A DNA stretch of 54,457 nt from Pseudomonas gessardii (GCF_001983165.1 NZ_MNPU01000041.1:1-54457); one strand, 5' to 3'; numbered from the stretch's first letter, positions 35,768-45,000 are shown. The notes: a model not told the origin generated them from the sequence alone. A program made the numbers and translations.

Positions 35768-36304
35768 ATGGCAGAATTGACCACGTTGGCCCGACCTTAC
35801 GCTAAGGCAGCCTTCGAGCACGCCCAGGCCCACCAGCAGCTGGCCTCTTGGTCAGCCATGCTCGGCCTGGCTGCAGCAGTGTCGCAAGACGACACCATGC
35901 AGCGCGTGCTCAAGGCCCCGCGACTGACGAGCGCAGACAAGGCCGCCACGTTTATTGACGTGTGCGGCGACAAGTTTGATGTGAAAGTGCAGAACTTCAT
36001 CCACGTCGTTGCCGAAAACGACCGTCTCCCGCTTTTGCCGGAGATTGCCGCTCTGTTCGACCTGTACAAGGCCGAGCAAGAGAAGTCGGTAGACGTTGAA
36101 GTGACCAGTGCTTTTGCATTGAACCAAGAACAGCAAGACAAACTCGCCAAGGTTCTCAGTGCACGACTCGACCGGGAAGTGCGCCTGCAAGTTGCGGAAG
36201 ACCCATCCCTTATTGGGGGTGTTGTCATTCGCGCCGGCGACCTGGTTATCGATGGCTCGATTCGCGGCAAACTCGCGAATCTTGCCGAAGCATTGAAATC
36301 TTGA
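35768..36304 (+). CDS. atpH: ATP synthase F1 subunit delta
   Basis: Subunit delta joins the top of F1 to the b stalk. The 178-residue protein has the helical N-terminal domain starting MAELTTLARPYAKAAFEHA and the C-terminal signature DPSLIGGVVIRAGDLVIDGS. Length is standard. It lies between atpF and atpA in the conserved operon order. Confidence 0.97.
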   Translation: MAELTTLARPYAKAAFEHAQAHQQLASWSAMLGLAAAVSQDDTMQRVLKAPRLTSADKAATFIDVCGDKFDVKVQNFIHVVAENDRLPLLPEIAALFDLYKAEQEKSVDVEVTSAFALNQEQQDKLAKVLSARLDREVRLQVAEDPSLIGGVVIRAGDLVIDGSIRGKLANLAEALKS

Positions 36305-36325
36305 GTTTGAAGGGGCAGCAGAGCA

Positions 36326-37870
36326 ATGCAGCAACTCAATCCTTCCGAAATAAGTGAAATTATCAAGGGCCGCATCGACAAGCTCGATGTGACCTCCCAA
36401 GCCCGTAACGAAGGCACTGTCGTCAGCGTATCTGACGGCATCGTGCGGATTCACGGTCTGGCCGACGTAATGTACGGCGAGATGATCGAGTTTCCGGGCG
36501 GCGTCTACGGTATGGCCCTTAACCTGGAGCAAGACTCCGTAGGTGCCGTTGTATTGGGCGCGTACACCAGTCTGGCTGAAGGCATGAGCGCCAAGTGCAC
36601 AGGCCGCATCCTCGAAGTTCCGGTGGGTAAGGAACTGCTGGGCCGCGTTGTCGACGCACTGGGTAACCCTGTTGACGGTAAAGGTCCACTGGGCAACACC
36701 GAGACCGACGCGGTCGAGAAAGTTGCTCCAGGCGTGATCTGGCGTAAGTCGGTAGACCAGCCTGTACAGACTGGCTACAAGGCTGTCGATGCCATGATCC
36801 CAGTCGGCCGTGGCCAGCGTGAGCTGATCATCGGTGACCGTCAGATCGGTAAGACCGCTCTGGCGATCGACGCGATCATCAACCAGAAAGACAGCGGCAT
36901 TTTCTGCGTCTACGTCGCGATCGGTCAGAAACAATCGACCATCGCCAACGTGGTTCGCAAGCTGGAAGAAAACGGCGCCCTGGCCAACACGATCATCGTG
37001 GCGGCCAGTGCTTCGGAATCTCCTGCGCTGCAATTCCTGGCACCGTACTCCGGTTGCACCATGGGTGAATTCTTCCGCGACCGCGGTGAAGACGCGCTGA
37101 TCGTTTATGACGATCTGTCCAAGCAAGCAGTGGCTTACCGCCAGATTTCCCTGCTGCTGCGCCGTCCACCAGGCCGTGAAGCCTACCCAGGCGACGTGTT
37201 CTATCTCCACTCCCGTCTGCTGGAGCGCGCATCCCGCGTTTCCGAAGAGTACGTAGAGAAGTTCACCAACGGCGCAGTAACCGGCAAAACCGGTTCCCTG
37301 ACCGCACTGCCGATCATCGAAACCCAGGCTGGCGACGTTTCTGCGTTCGTTCCGACCAACGTGATTTCCATCACCGACGGTCAGATCTTCCTGGAATCGG
37401 CCATGTTCAACTCCGGGATCCGTCCTGCTGTGAACGCCGGTGTTTCGGTATCCCGTGTGGGTGGTGCCGCTCAGACCAAGATCATCAAGAAGCTTTCCGG
37501 TGGTATCCGTACCGCTCTGGCTCAGTACCGTGAACTGGCGGCATTCGCCCAGTTCGCTTCTGACCTGGACGAAGCGACCCGTAAGCAACTTGAGCATGGT
37601 CAGCGCGTTACCGAGCTGATGAAGCAGAAGCAATACGCGCCAATGTCGATCGCTGACATGTCGCTGTCGCTGTATGCCGCTGAGCGTGGGTTCCTGACTG
37701 ACGTCGAAATCGCCAAGGTCGGCAGCTTTGAACAAGCGCTGATTGCTTACTTCAACCGAGATCATGCCGATTTGATGGCCAAGATCAACGTGAAGGGTGA
37801 CTTCAATGACGAAATCGACGCTGGCCTGAAGGCCGGTATCGAGAAGTTCAAGGCCACCCAAACCTGGTAA
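36326..37870 (+). CDS. atpA: ATP synthase F1 subunit alpha
   Basis: Subunit alpha is the regulatory nucleotide-binding part of the F1 hexamer. The 514-residue protein has Walker A GDRQIGKTA (about 170-178), the arginine finger region in ISITDGQIFLESAMFNSGIRPAVN (partial landmark SGIRPAVN) and full length. Its C-terminal helical domain is complete. An inverted repeat follows before atpG. Confidence 0.99.
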   Translation: MQQLNPSEISEIIKGRIDKLDVTSQARNEGTVVSVSDGIVRIHGLADVMYGEMIEFPGGVYGMALNLEQDSVGAVVLGAYTSLAEGMSAKCTGRILEVPVGKELLGRVVDALGNPVDGKGPLGNTETDAVEKVAPGVIWRKSVDQPVQTGYKAVDAMIPVGRGQRELIIGDRQIGKTALAIDAIINQKDSGIFCVYVAIGQKQSTIANVVRKLEENGALANTIIVAASASESPALQFLAPYSGCTMGEFFRDRGEDALIVYDDLSKQAVAYRQISLLLRRPPGREAYPGDVFYLHSRLLERASRVSEEYVEKFTNGAVTGKTGSLTALPIIETQAGDVSAFVPTNVISITDGQIFLESAMFNSGIRPAVNAGVSVSRVGGAAQTKIIKKLSGGIRTALAQYRELAAFAQFASDLDEATRKQLEHGQRVTELMKQKQYAPMSIADMSLSLYAAERGFLTDVEIAKVGSFEQALIAYFNRDHADLMAKINVKGDFNDEIDAGLKAGIEKFKATQTW

Positions 37871-37876
37871 GCCGCA

Positions 37877-37898
37877 GCGGGAGCCGCAAGGCTCCCGC
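37877..37898 (+). other. Hairpin between atpA and atpG
   Basis: GCGGGAGCC-gcaa-GGCTCCCGC makes a 9-bp GC-rich stem with a GNRA-type loop and no adequate T-run. It likely stabilises or processes the atpA mRNA end. Confidence 0.8.
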
Positions 37899-37920
37899 TT
37901 GCTAACCTGATAGGTGTTAC

Positions 37921-38781
37921 ATGGCAGGCGCAAAAGAGATTCGCAGTAAGATTGCGAGCATCAAAAGCACGCAAAAAATTACCAGCGCCATGGAGAAAGT
38001 GGCGGTCAGCAAAATGCGCAAGGCACAAATGCGCATGTCGGCTAGCCGTCCTTATGCGGAGCGTATCCGCCAGGTAATTGGGCATCTGGCCAACGCCAAC
38101 CCGGAATACCGCCACCCGTTCATGATCGAACGCGCCGTCAAGCGTGTAGGTTATGTGGTAGTGAGCAGTGACCGTGGTTTGTGCGGTGGTTTGAATACCA
38201 ACCTGTTCAAGGCCCTGGTCAAGGACATGGCGGTAAACCGCGAAAACGGCGTCGAGATTGATCTGTGTGTTGTTGGTAGCAAGGGTGCGGCCTTTTTCCG
38301 CAACTTCGGCGGTAACGTCGTTGCAGCTATCAGCCACCTGGGTGAAGAGCCGTCGATCAATGACTTGATCGGCAGTGTGAAGGTGATGCTGGATGCGTAC
38401 CTGGAAGGCCGGATTGACCGCCTGTCTGTGGTATCCAACAAGTTCATCAACACCATGACCCAGCAGCCAACCGTGGAGCAATTGATTCCACTGGTGGCGA
38501 CCCCGGATCAGGAACTCAAGCACCACTGGGACTACCTCTACGAACCAGACGCCAAAGAGCTGCTAGACGGCTTGATGGTGCGCTACGTGGAGTCGCAGGT
38601 GTACCAGGCGGTGGTCGAGAACAACGCAGCTGAACAAGCGGCGCGGATGATCGCGATGAAAAACGCTACCGACAACGCCGGTGATCTGATCAGCGATTTG
38701 CAGCTGATCTACAACAAGGCGCGTCAGGCTGCGATCACCCAAGAGATCTCGGAAATCGTCGGCGGCGCTGCCGCGGTTTAA
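37921..38781 (+). CDS. atpG: ATP synthase F1 subunit gamma
   Basis: Subunit gamma is the rotor shaft within the alpha-beta hexamer. The 286-residue protein starts MAGAKEIRSKIASIKSTQKI and keeps the conserved N-terminal helix with MEKVAVSKMRKAQ. The C-terminal helix ends in NKARQAAITQEISEIVGGA. It lies between atpA and atpD as expected. Confidence 0.98.
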   Translation: MAGAKEIRSKIASIKSTQKITSAMEKVAVSKMRKAQMRMSASRPYAERIRQVIGHLANANPEYRHPFMIERAVKRVGYVVVSSDRGLCGGLNTNLFKALVKDMAVNRENGVEIDLCVVGSKGAAFFRNFGGNVVAAISHLGEEPSINDLIGSVKVMLDAYLEGRIDRLSVVSNKFINTMTQQPTVEQLIPLVATPDQELKHHWDYLYEPDAKELLDGLMVRYVESQVYQAVVENNAAEQAARMIAMKNATDNAGDLISDLQLIYNKARQAAITQEISEIVGGAAAV

Positions 38782-38808
38782 CGGTTCAAATATTCAGAGG
38801 ATCCAGCT

Positions 38809-40185
38809 ATGAGTAGCGGACGTATCGTTCAAATCATCGGCGCCGTTATCGACGTGGAATTCCCACGCGACAGCGTACCGAGCATCTACAACGCGCTGAA
38901 AGTACAAGGCGCGGAAACTACTCTGGAAGTTCAGCAGCAGCTGGGCGACGGCGTAGTTCGTACCATTGCGATGGGTTCCACCGAAGGCTTGAAGCGCGGT
39001 CTGGACGTTGTCGACACTGGCGCTGCCATTTCCGTACCGGTCGGTAAAGCGACCCTGGGCCGGATCATGGACGTACTGGGCAACCCGATTGACGAAGCTG
39101 GCCCGATCGATACCGAAGAGCGCTGGGGCATTCACCGTCCAGCACCTTCGTTCGCCGAGCAAGCGGGCGGCAACGACCTGCTGGAAACCGGCATCAAGGT
39201 TATCGACCTGGTTTGCCCGTTCGCCAAGGGCGGTAAAGTCGGTCTGTTCGGTGGTGCCGGTGTAGGCAAGACCGTAAACATGATGGAACTGATCCGTAAC
39301 ATCGCCATCGAGCACAGCGGTTATTCCGTGTTCGCCGGTGTGGGTGAGCGTACCCGTGAGGGTAACGACTTCTACCACGAGATGAAGGACTCCAACGTTC
39401 TGGACAAAGTGGCACTGGTCTACGGTCAGATGAACGAGCCGCCGGGTAACCGTCTGCGCGTCGCACTGACTGGCCTGACCATGGCCGAGAAGTTCCGTGA
39501 CGAAGGTAACGACGTTCTGCTGTTCGTCGACAACATCTACCGTTACACCTTGGCCGGTACTGAAGTATCCGCACTGCTGGGCCGTATGCCTTCGGCAGTA
39601 GGTTACCAGCCGACCCTGGCTGAAGAGATGGGCGTTCTGCAAGAACGTATCACTTCGACCAAGGAAGGTTCGATCACGTCGATCCAAGCGGTATACGTAC
39701 CTGCGGATGACTTGACCGACCCGTCGCCTGCGACCACCTTCGCCCACTTGGACGCCACCGTCGTACTGTCCCGTGACATCGCTTCCCTGGGTATCTACCC
39801 AGCGGTCGATCCACTGGACTCGACTTCGCGCCAGCTGGACCCGAACGTGATCGGCCAGGAGCACTACGACACCGCTCGCGGCGTTCAGTACGTGCTGCAG
39901 CGCTACAAAGAGCTGAAGGACATCATTGCGATCCTGGGTATGGACGAGCTGTCGGAAACCGACAAGCAGTTGGTATCCCGCGCTCGTAAGATCCAGCGCT
40001 TCTTGTCGCAGCCGTTCTTCGTGGCTGAAGTCTTCACCGGTGCCTCGGGTAAATACGTTTCCCTGAAAGACACCATTGCTGGCTTCAAAGGCATCCTCAA
40101 CGGTGACTACGACCACCTGCCAGAACAAGCGTTCTACATGGTCGGCGGCATCGAAGAAGCGATCGAGAAAGCCAAGAAACTGTAA
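38809..40185 (+). CDS. atpD: ATP synthase F1 subunit beta
   Basis: Subunit beta carries the catalytic ATP sites. The 458-residue protein has Walker A GGAGVGKTV (about 150-158), the catalytic glutamate in GVGERTREGNDFY, and Walker B LLFVDNIYR. Length is standard for gamma-proteobacteria. A small GC-rich hairpin separates it from atpC. Confidence 0.99.
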   Translation: MSSGRIVQIIGAVIDVEFPRDSVPSIYNALKVQGAETTLEVQQQLGDGVVRTIAMGSTEGLKRGLDVVDTGAAISVPVGKATLGRIMDVLGNPIDEAGPIDTEERWGIHRPAPSFAEQAGGNDLLETGIKVIDLVCPFAKGGKVGLFGGAGVGKTVNMMELIRNIAIEHSGYSVFAGVGERTREGNDFYHEMKDSNVLDKVALVYGQMNEPPGNRLRVALTGLTMAEKFRDEGNDVLLFVDNIYRYTLAGTEVSALLGRMPSAVGYQPTLAEEMGVLQERITSTKEGSITSIQAVYVPADDLTDPSPATTFAHLDATVVLSRDIASLGIYPAVDPLDSTSRQLDPNVIGQEHYDTARGVQYVLQRYKELKDIIAILGMDELSETDKQLVSRARKIQRFLSQPFFVAEVFTGASGKYVSLKDTIAGFKGILNGDYDHLPEQAFYMVGGIEEAIEKAKKL

Positions 40186-40190
40186 TCCAG

Positions 40191-40208
40191 GCGCCCGGCA
40201 ACGGGCGC
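40191..40208 (+). other. Hairpin between atpD and atpC
   Basis: GCGCCCG-gcaa-CGGGCGC, a 7-bp stem with the same loop as the atpA-atpG hairpin, lies 6 bp after the atpD stop. It has no T-run. Confidence 0.78.
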
Positions 40209-40229
40209 TCATCAGGTTGAGGCAATCAG

Positions 40230-40646
40230 ATGGCTATGACAGTCCATTGCGATATCGTCAGCGCGGAAGGGGAAATCTTCTCCGGTCTGGTAGAGATGGT
40301 AATTGCACACGGCGAGTTGGGTGACCTGGGTATTGCCTTGGGCCACGCACCGCTGATCACCAGCTTGAAGCCCGGTCCGATTACTCTGACCAAGCAGGGC
40401 GGGGAAAAGGAGGTGTTCTACATCTCTGGCGGTTTCCTCGAAGTTCAGCCGAACATGGTCAAGGTTCTTGCCGACACCGTGCAACGTGCTGGCGACCTGG
40501 ATGAAGCCTCCGCTCAGGAAGCCGTCAAGGCTGCCGAGAAGGCTCTGCACGAAAAAGGTGCGGACTTCGACTACAGCGCTGCTGCTGTACGTCTGGCCGA
40601 GGCTGCAGCCCAGCTGCGCACGCTCCAGCAGATCCGCAAGAAGTAA
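40230..40646 (+). CDS. atpC: ATP synthase F1 subunit epsilon
   Basis: Subunit epsilon links the shaft to the c-ring and can inhibit ATP hydrolysis. The 138-residue protein has the N-terminal beta-sandwich starting TVHCDIVSAEGEIFSG, the LGHAPLIT and VFYISGGFLEVQP segments, and a C-terminal helical hairpin. The ATG at 40230 is used; a second in-frame ATG two codons later is possible. It ends the operon ahead of a strong terminator. Confidence 0.97.
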   Translation: MAMTVHCDIVSAEGEIFSGLVEMVIAHGELGDLGIALGHAPLITSLKPGPITLTKQGGEKEVFYISGGFLEVQPNMVKVLADTVQRAGDLDEASAQEAVKAAEKALHEKGADFDYSAAAVRLAEAAAQLRTLQQIRKK

Positions 40647-40681
40647 GCGGCCAAGCCGTCATGCTTCATGCGCGATTGATT

Positions 40682-40713
40682 AAAAAGGGTAGCCTCGGCT
40701 ACCCTTTTTCTTT
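40682..40713 (+). terminator. Intrinsic terminator of the atp operon
   Basis: AAAAAGGGTAGC-ctcg-GCTACCCTTTTT, followed by more T residues, is a strong rho-independent terminator between atpC and glmU. The A-run side may also work on the opposite strand. Confidence 0.95.
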
Positions 40714-40769
40714 TTTTGCAAAACACTTCTTTGGTCTGAAGCCGGACCGCCCAGGATTGGTAGCCATTC

Positions 40770-42137
40770 ATGTCTCTTGAAATCGTCATTCTCGCCGCTG
40801 GCCAGGGCACTCGCATGCGTTCTGCCCTGCCCAAGGTACTGCACCCGGTTGCGGGTAACTCCATGCTGGGCCATGTTATCCACAGCGCCCGGCAACTGGA
40901 CCCACAGCGTATCCACGTAGTGATTGGCCATGGTGCCGATGCGGTGCGTGAGCGTCTGGCAGCCGCTGACTTGAATTTCGTATTGCAGGACAAGCAACTG
41001 GGTACCGGTCATGCCACCGCGCAAGCTGTGCCGTTCATCAAGGCCGACACCGTGCTGATCCTCTACGGGGATGTGCCGCTGATCGAAGTGCAAACCCTGC
41101 AGCGCCTGCTCAAGCACGTAGTGCCGGGCCAGATGGGCCTGCTCACCGTTGAACTGGACGACCCCACCGGTTATGGCCGCATCGTGCGCGATGCCGACGG
41201 CAAGGTCGCCGCCATCGTCGAGCATAAAGATGCCAGCGAGGCCCAGCGGGCGATAACCGAAGGCAATACCGGGATTCTCGCGGTGCCGGCGGCTCACCTG
41301 GCAGACTGGATGAGTCGCTTGTCGAATAACAATGTCCAGGGCGAGTACTACCTCACCGACGTCATCGAGATGGCCGTCAGCGACGGCCTGCTGGTCGCCA
41401 CCGAGCAGCCCCACGACCCGATGGAAGTGCAGGGCGCCAACGACCGCAAGCAACTGTCGGAACTGGAGCGTCACTACCAGCTACGCGAAGGCCGCCGCCT
41501 GATGGCGCAGGGCGTGACACTGCGTGACCCGGCGCGTTTCGACGTACGCGGTGAGGTTACCGTGGGCCGCGACGTGCTGATCGATATCAACGTGATTCTC
41601 GAAGGCCGCGTAATTATCGAAGACGACGTGGTGATTGGCCCGAACTGCGTGATCAAGGACAGCACCCTGCGCAAAGGCGTGGTGGTCAAGGCCAACAGTC
41701 ACTTAGAGGGCGCTGTGATGGGCGAGGGCAGCGATGCCGGGCCGTTCGCACGGTTGCGTCCTGGAAGCGTGCTTGAGGCCAAGGCCCATGTGGGTAACTT
41801 TGTTGAGCTGAAAAATGCCCACCTGGGCGAGGGCGCCAAGGCTGGTCACCTGACTTACCTGGGCGATGCCGTTATCGGTGCGCGCACCAACATCGGCGCC
41901 GGTACCATCACCTGCAACTACGATGGCGCCAACAAGCACCAGACCGTGCTGGGTGAAGATGTATTCATCGGCTCCAACAACTCGCTGGTTGCCCCAGTGA
42001 AAGTGGGCGATGGTGCCAGCACGGCTGCTGGCTCCACCATCAATCAGGATGTGGATAACTTGCAGCTGGGTGTGGCCCGGGCCCGCCAACGCAACATCGA
42101 CGGCTGGAAACGCCCGGTCAAAATCAAAAAGACCTGA
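40770..42137 (+). CDS. glmU: Bifunctional GlmU: glucosamine-1-P acetyltransferase / GlcNAc-1-P uridylyltransferase
   Basis: GlmU makes UDP-GlcNAc, the precursor for peptidoglycan and LPS. The 455-residue protein has an N-terminal uridylyltransferase with LAAGQGTRMRSALPKVLHP (9-27) and LYGDVPLI. The C-terminal left-handed beta-helix acetyltransferase (about 250-440) has hexapeptide repeats and GAGTITCNYDGANKH. Perfect DnaA boxes occur at 40876-40884 and 42051-42059, with another across the stop at 42139-42147. It is grouped with glmR and glmS, the same pathway. Confidence 0.98.
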   Translation: MSLEIVILAAGQGTRMRSALPKVLHPVAGNSMLGHVIHSARQLDPQRIHVVIGHGADAVRERLAAADLNFVLQDKQLGTGHATAQAVPFIKADTVLILYGDVPLIEVQTLQRLLKHVVPGQMGLLTVELDDPTGYGRIVRDADGKVAAIVEHKDASEAQRAITEGNTGILAVPAAHLADWMSRLSNNNVQGEYYLTDVIEMAVSDGLLVATEQPHDPMEVQGANDRKQLSELERHYQLREGRRLMAQGVTLRDPARFDVRGEVTVGRDVLIDINVILEGRVIIEDDVVIGPNCVIKDSTLRKGVVVKANSHLEGAVMGEGSDAGPFARLRPGSVLEAKAHVGNFVELKNAHLGEGAKAGHLTYLGDAVIGARTNIGAGTITCNYDGANKHQTVLGEDVFIGSNNSLVAPVKVGDGASTAAGSTINQDVDNLQLGVARARQRNIDGWKRPVKIKKT

Positions 42138-42170
42138 GTTATCCACAACCTCCCAGGCACCACCCATCCA

Positions 42171-42259
42171 TGTGGGAGCTGGCTTGCCTGCGATAGCGAT
42201 ATTTCAGTCACGTTTTCATCGACTGATACACCGCTATCGCAGGCAATCCAGCTCCCACA
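42171..42259. repeat. REPIN (paired inverted REP sequences)
   Basis: Two REP arms (42171-42198 and 42232-42259) form a 28-bp inverted repeat with one mismatch (AATCC for AAGCC in the right arm). The left arm starts TGTGGGAGCTGGCTTGCC, the same family as 6683-6770 but with a different loop. It lies between glmU and glmR. Confidence 0.95.
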
Positions 42260-42298
42260 TTTTTTGATCGGGGCCTTAACAAAATTTCATTCGGCCGC

Positions 42299-42353
42299 TT
42301 GACGACTTCCCGCCAATAGGTTTTGATTACCTTCGTTATCTTTCGGAACGAAA
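42299..42353 (+). promoter_or_regulatory. Putative glmR promoter and DeoR-type operator
   Basis: TTGACG (42299-42304) and TTTGAT (42322-42327) are 17 bp apart. Downstream, TTTCG-gaa-CGAAA (42341-42353) is a perfect short palindrome 12 bp before the glmR ATG. DeoR-family operators often contain TTTCG/CGAAA repeats, so autorepression is a reasonable inference. Confidence 0.5.
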
Positions 42354-42365
42354 CTTATCATCACC

Positions 42366-43133
42366 ATGTCGAAACGAAATACACCACAACGACGCCACAA
42401 CATCCTCACCTTGCTCACCGAGCAGGGTGAAGTGAGCGTGGATGAATTGGCCAAGCGTTTCGAGACCTCCGAAGTGACCATCCGCAAGGACCTCGCCGCC
42501 CTGGAAAGCAACGGCTTGCTGCTGCGCCGCTACGGTGGCGCAATCACCATGCCCCAGGAGCTGGTGGGCGATCCTGCCCAGCCCATTTCCGTGCACAAGC
42601 GCGCCATTGCCCGGGCGGCGGTCAAACGCCTGCGTGAACATGCACGGATCATCATCGACAGCGGCAGCACCACCGCCGCGATGATCCCCGAACTGGGCCA
42701 TCAGCCCGGCCTGGTGGTGATGACCAACTCCCTGCATGTGGCCAGTGCCCTGAGTGAACTGGAGCATGAGCCGGTGCTGTTGATGACCGGGGGCACCTGG
42801 GACCCGCATTCGGACTCGTTCCAGGGGCAGGTGGCCGAACAGGTGCTGCGCTCTTATGACTTCGACCAACTGTTCATCGGCGCCGACGGCATCGACCTGC
42901 AGCGCGGCACCACCACCTTCAATGAATTGCTGGGCCTGAGCCGCGTGATGGCCGAAGTTGCCCGTGAAGTGGTGGTGATGGTCGAGTCCGACAAGATTGG
43001 CCGCAAGATCCCCAACCTGGAACTGCCCTGGAGCAGCGTCCATACCCTTATTACTGATGATCGCCTGCCGCTTGAGGCCCGCGACCAGATTCAAGCCCGC
43101 GGCATTACGCTGATTTGCGCGGCAGTCATCTAG
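42366..43133 (+). CDS. glmR: DeoR-family transcriptional regulator GlmR
   Basis: The 255-residue protein has an N-terminal DeoR-type helix-turn-helix (RHNILTLLTEQGEVSVDEL, SEVTIRKDLAALE; residues 10-60). A C-terminal sugar-phosphate-sensing domain follows, with IDSGSTTAAM, MTNSLHVASAL and GADGIDLQRGTTT. It sits between glmU and glmS, 10 bp before glmS, the position of P. aeruginosa glmR (PA5550). It likely senses an amino-sugar phosphate and controls glmS; the effector is not visible in sequence. Confidence 0.9.
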   Translation: MSKRNTPQRRHNILTLLTEQGEVSVDELAKRFETSEVTIRKDLAALESNGLLLRRYGGAITMPQELVGDPAQPISVHKRAIARAAVKRLREHARIIIDSGSTTAAMIPELGHQPGLVVMTNSLHVASALSELEHEPVLLMTGGTWDPHSDSFQGQVAEQVLRSYDFDQLFIGADGIDLQRGTTTFNELLGLSRVMAEVAREVVVMVESDKIGRKIPNLELPWSSVHTLITDDRLPLEARDQIQARGITLICAAVI

Positions 43134-43143
43134 GAGAGAAACC

Positions 43144-44976
43144 ATGTGTGGAATTGTAGGCGCAGTCGCTGAACGAAACGTTACCGCCATTTTGCTCGAA
43201 GGCCTAAAGCGCCTGGAATACCGTGGCTACGACAGTGCCGGCGTGGCGGTCTTCAGCAACGCGGGCAAGCTTGAGCGCATGCGTCGCCCAGGCAAGGTCA
43301 GCGAATTGGAACAGGCCCTGGCCGGTGAGCCCCTGGCGGGCCGCCTGGGCATCGCCCACACCCGCTGGGCGACCCACGGGGCACCGTGCGAGCGCAATGC
43401 CCACCCACACTTCTCCGGTGATATTGCGGTGGTGCACAACGGCATCATCGAAAACCACGAAGTGCTGCGCGAACAACTCAAGGGCCTGGGCTACGTCTTT
43501 ACCTCGGACACCGACACTGAAGTTATCGCCCACCTGCTCAACCACAAGCTCAAGGACCACAGCGACCTGACCACCGCCCTCAAGGCCACGGTCAAGGAGC
43601 TGCATGGTGCCTACGGCCTGGCGGTGATCAGCGCCAGCCAACCGGACCGCGTGGTTGCCGCCCGCAGTGGCAGCCCGCTGGTGATCGGCCTGGGCCTGGG
43701 GGAAAACTTCCTCGCCTCCGACCAACTGGCCCTGCGCCAGGTCACCGACCGCTTCATGTACCTGGAAGAAGGCGATATCGCCGATATCCGCCGTGAAAGC
43801 GTGGCGATCTGGGACGTCAACGGCAACTCCGTCGAGCGCGAAGCGGTGCAGTACCGCGATGGTGCCGAAGCCGCCGACAAGGGCGAGTTCCGCCACTTCA
43901 TGCTCAAGGAAATCCACGAGCAACCGGCCGTGGTACAGCGCACCCTGGAAGGTCGCCTTGGCGACAAGCAAGTACTGGTTAATGCGTTCGGTCCGCAAGC
44001 CGCCGAGCTGTTCGCCAAAGTGCGCAATGTGCAGATCGTCGCCTGTGGCACCAGCTACCACGCCGGCATGGTCGCGCGTTACTGGCTCGAAGAACTGGCC
44101 GGCATCCCGTGCCAGGTCGAAGTGGCCAGCGAGTTCCGCTACCGCAAGGTGGTAGTGCAGCCCGACACCCTGTTCGTCACCATCTCCCAGTCCGGCGAGA
44201 CTGCCGACACCCTGGCTGCCCTGCGCAATGCCAAAGAATTGGGCTACCTGGCGAGCCTGGCGATCTGCAACGTGAGCATCAGCTCCCTGGTGCGTGAGTC
44301 CGACCTGACCCTGCTGACCCAGGCCGGTCGCGAAATCGGCGTAGCCTCCACCAAGGCCTTCACCACCCAATTGGTGGGGCTGCTGCTGCTGACCCTGTCC
44401 CTGGGCCAGGTGCGCGGCACATTGGCCGCAGGCGTGGAGGCCACCCTGGTCGAAGAACTGCGCCGCCTGCCCACCCGCCTGGGCGAAGCCCTGGCCATGG
44501 ACAGCACCGTAGAGAAAGTCGCCGAGCTGTTTGCCGACAAGAACCACACCCTGTTCCTCGGCCGTGGCGCGCAATACCCAGTGGCGATGGAAGGCTCCCT
44601 GAAACTCAAGGAAATCTCCTATATCCACGCCGAAGCCTACCCGGCCGGTGAACTCAAGCACGGTCCATTGGCCTTGGTGGACGACGACATGCCCGTGGTC
44701 ACCGTGGCGCCGAACAACGAACTGCTGGAGAAGCTCAAGTCCAACCTGCAGGAAGTACGTGCCCGTGGCGGCCAACTGATCGTGTTCGCCGACGAAAAGG
44801 CCGCCATGACCAACGGCGAAGGCACCCACGTCATCAACATGCCGCACATCCACGACACCCTGTCGCCGATCCTCTACACCATCCCGCTGCAGTTGCTGTC
44901 GTATTACGTGGCCGTGCTCAAGGGCACCGACGTTGACCAGCCGCGTAATTTGGCCAAGTCGGTGACGGTTGAGTAA
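43144..44976 (+). CDS. glmS: Glutamine-fructose-6-phosphate aminotransferase (isomerising)
   Basis: GlmS makes glucosamine-6-phosphate from fructose-6-phosphate and glutamine, the first step to UDP-GlcNAc. The 610-residue protein has the N-terminal class II glutaminase with nucleophile Cys2 (MCGIVGAV) and two SIS sugar-isomerase domains, seen at CGTSYHAG and QSGETADTLAAL. It ends in the invariant NLAKSVTVE. The codons for that tail form the Tn7-type target sequence, and the gene is intact although a transposon follows. Confidence 0.99.
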   Translation: MCGIVGAVAERNVTAILLEGLKRLEYRGYDSAGVAVFSNAGKLERMRRPGKVSELEQALAGEPLAGRLGIAHTRWATHGAPCERNAHPHFSGDIAVVHNGIIENHEVLREQLKGLGYVFTSDTDTEVIAHLLNHKLKDHSDLTTALKATVKELHGAYGLAVISASQPDRVVAARSGSPLVIGLGLGENFLASDQLALRQVTDRFMYLEEGDIADIRRESVAIWDVNGNSVEREAVQYRDGAEAADKGEFRHFMLKEIHEQPAVVQRTLEGRLGDKQVLVNAFGPQAAELFAKVRNVQIVACGTSYHAGMVARYWLEELAGIPCQVEVASEFRYRKVVVQPDTLFVTISQSGETADTLAALRNAKELGYLASLAICNVSISSLVRESDLTLLTQAGREIGVASTKAFTTQLVGLLLLTLSLGQVRGTLAAGVEATLVEELRRLPTRLGEALAMDSTVEKVAELFADKNHTLFLGRGAQYPVAMEGSLKLKEISYIHAEAYPAGELKHGPLALVDDDMPVVTVAPNNELLEKLKSNLQEVRARGGQLIVFADEKAAMTNGEGTHVINMPHIHDTLSPILYTIPLQLLSYYVAVLKGTDVDQPRNLAKSVTVE

Positions 44977-45000
44977 CGTCTACCGGTCATGAGAAAGGGC
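44941..45000 (+). other. attTn7-type attachment site
   Basis: The last coding bases of glmS (NLAKSVTVE codons) plus 24 bp beyond the stop correspond to the site bound by TnsD in Tn7. The transposon-like sequence begins 25 nt after the TAA, the classical insertion point. The five bases before it, AGGGC (44996-45000), would be one copy of the target duplication; its partner is outside the window. Confidence 0.85.
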
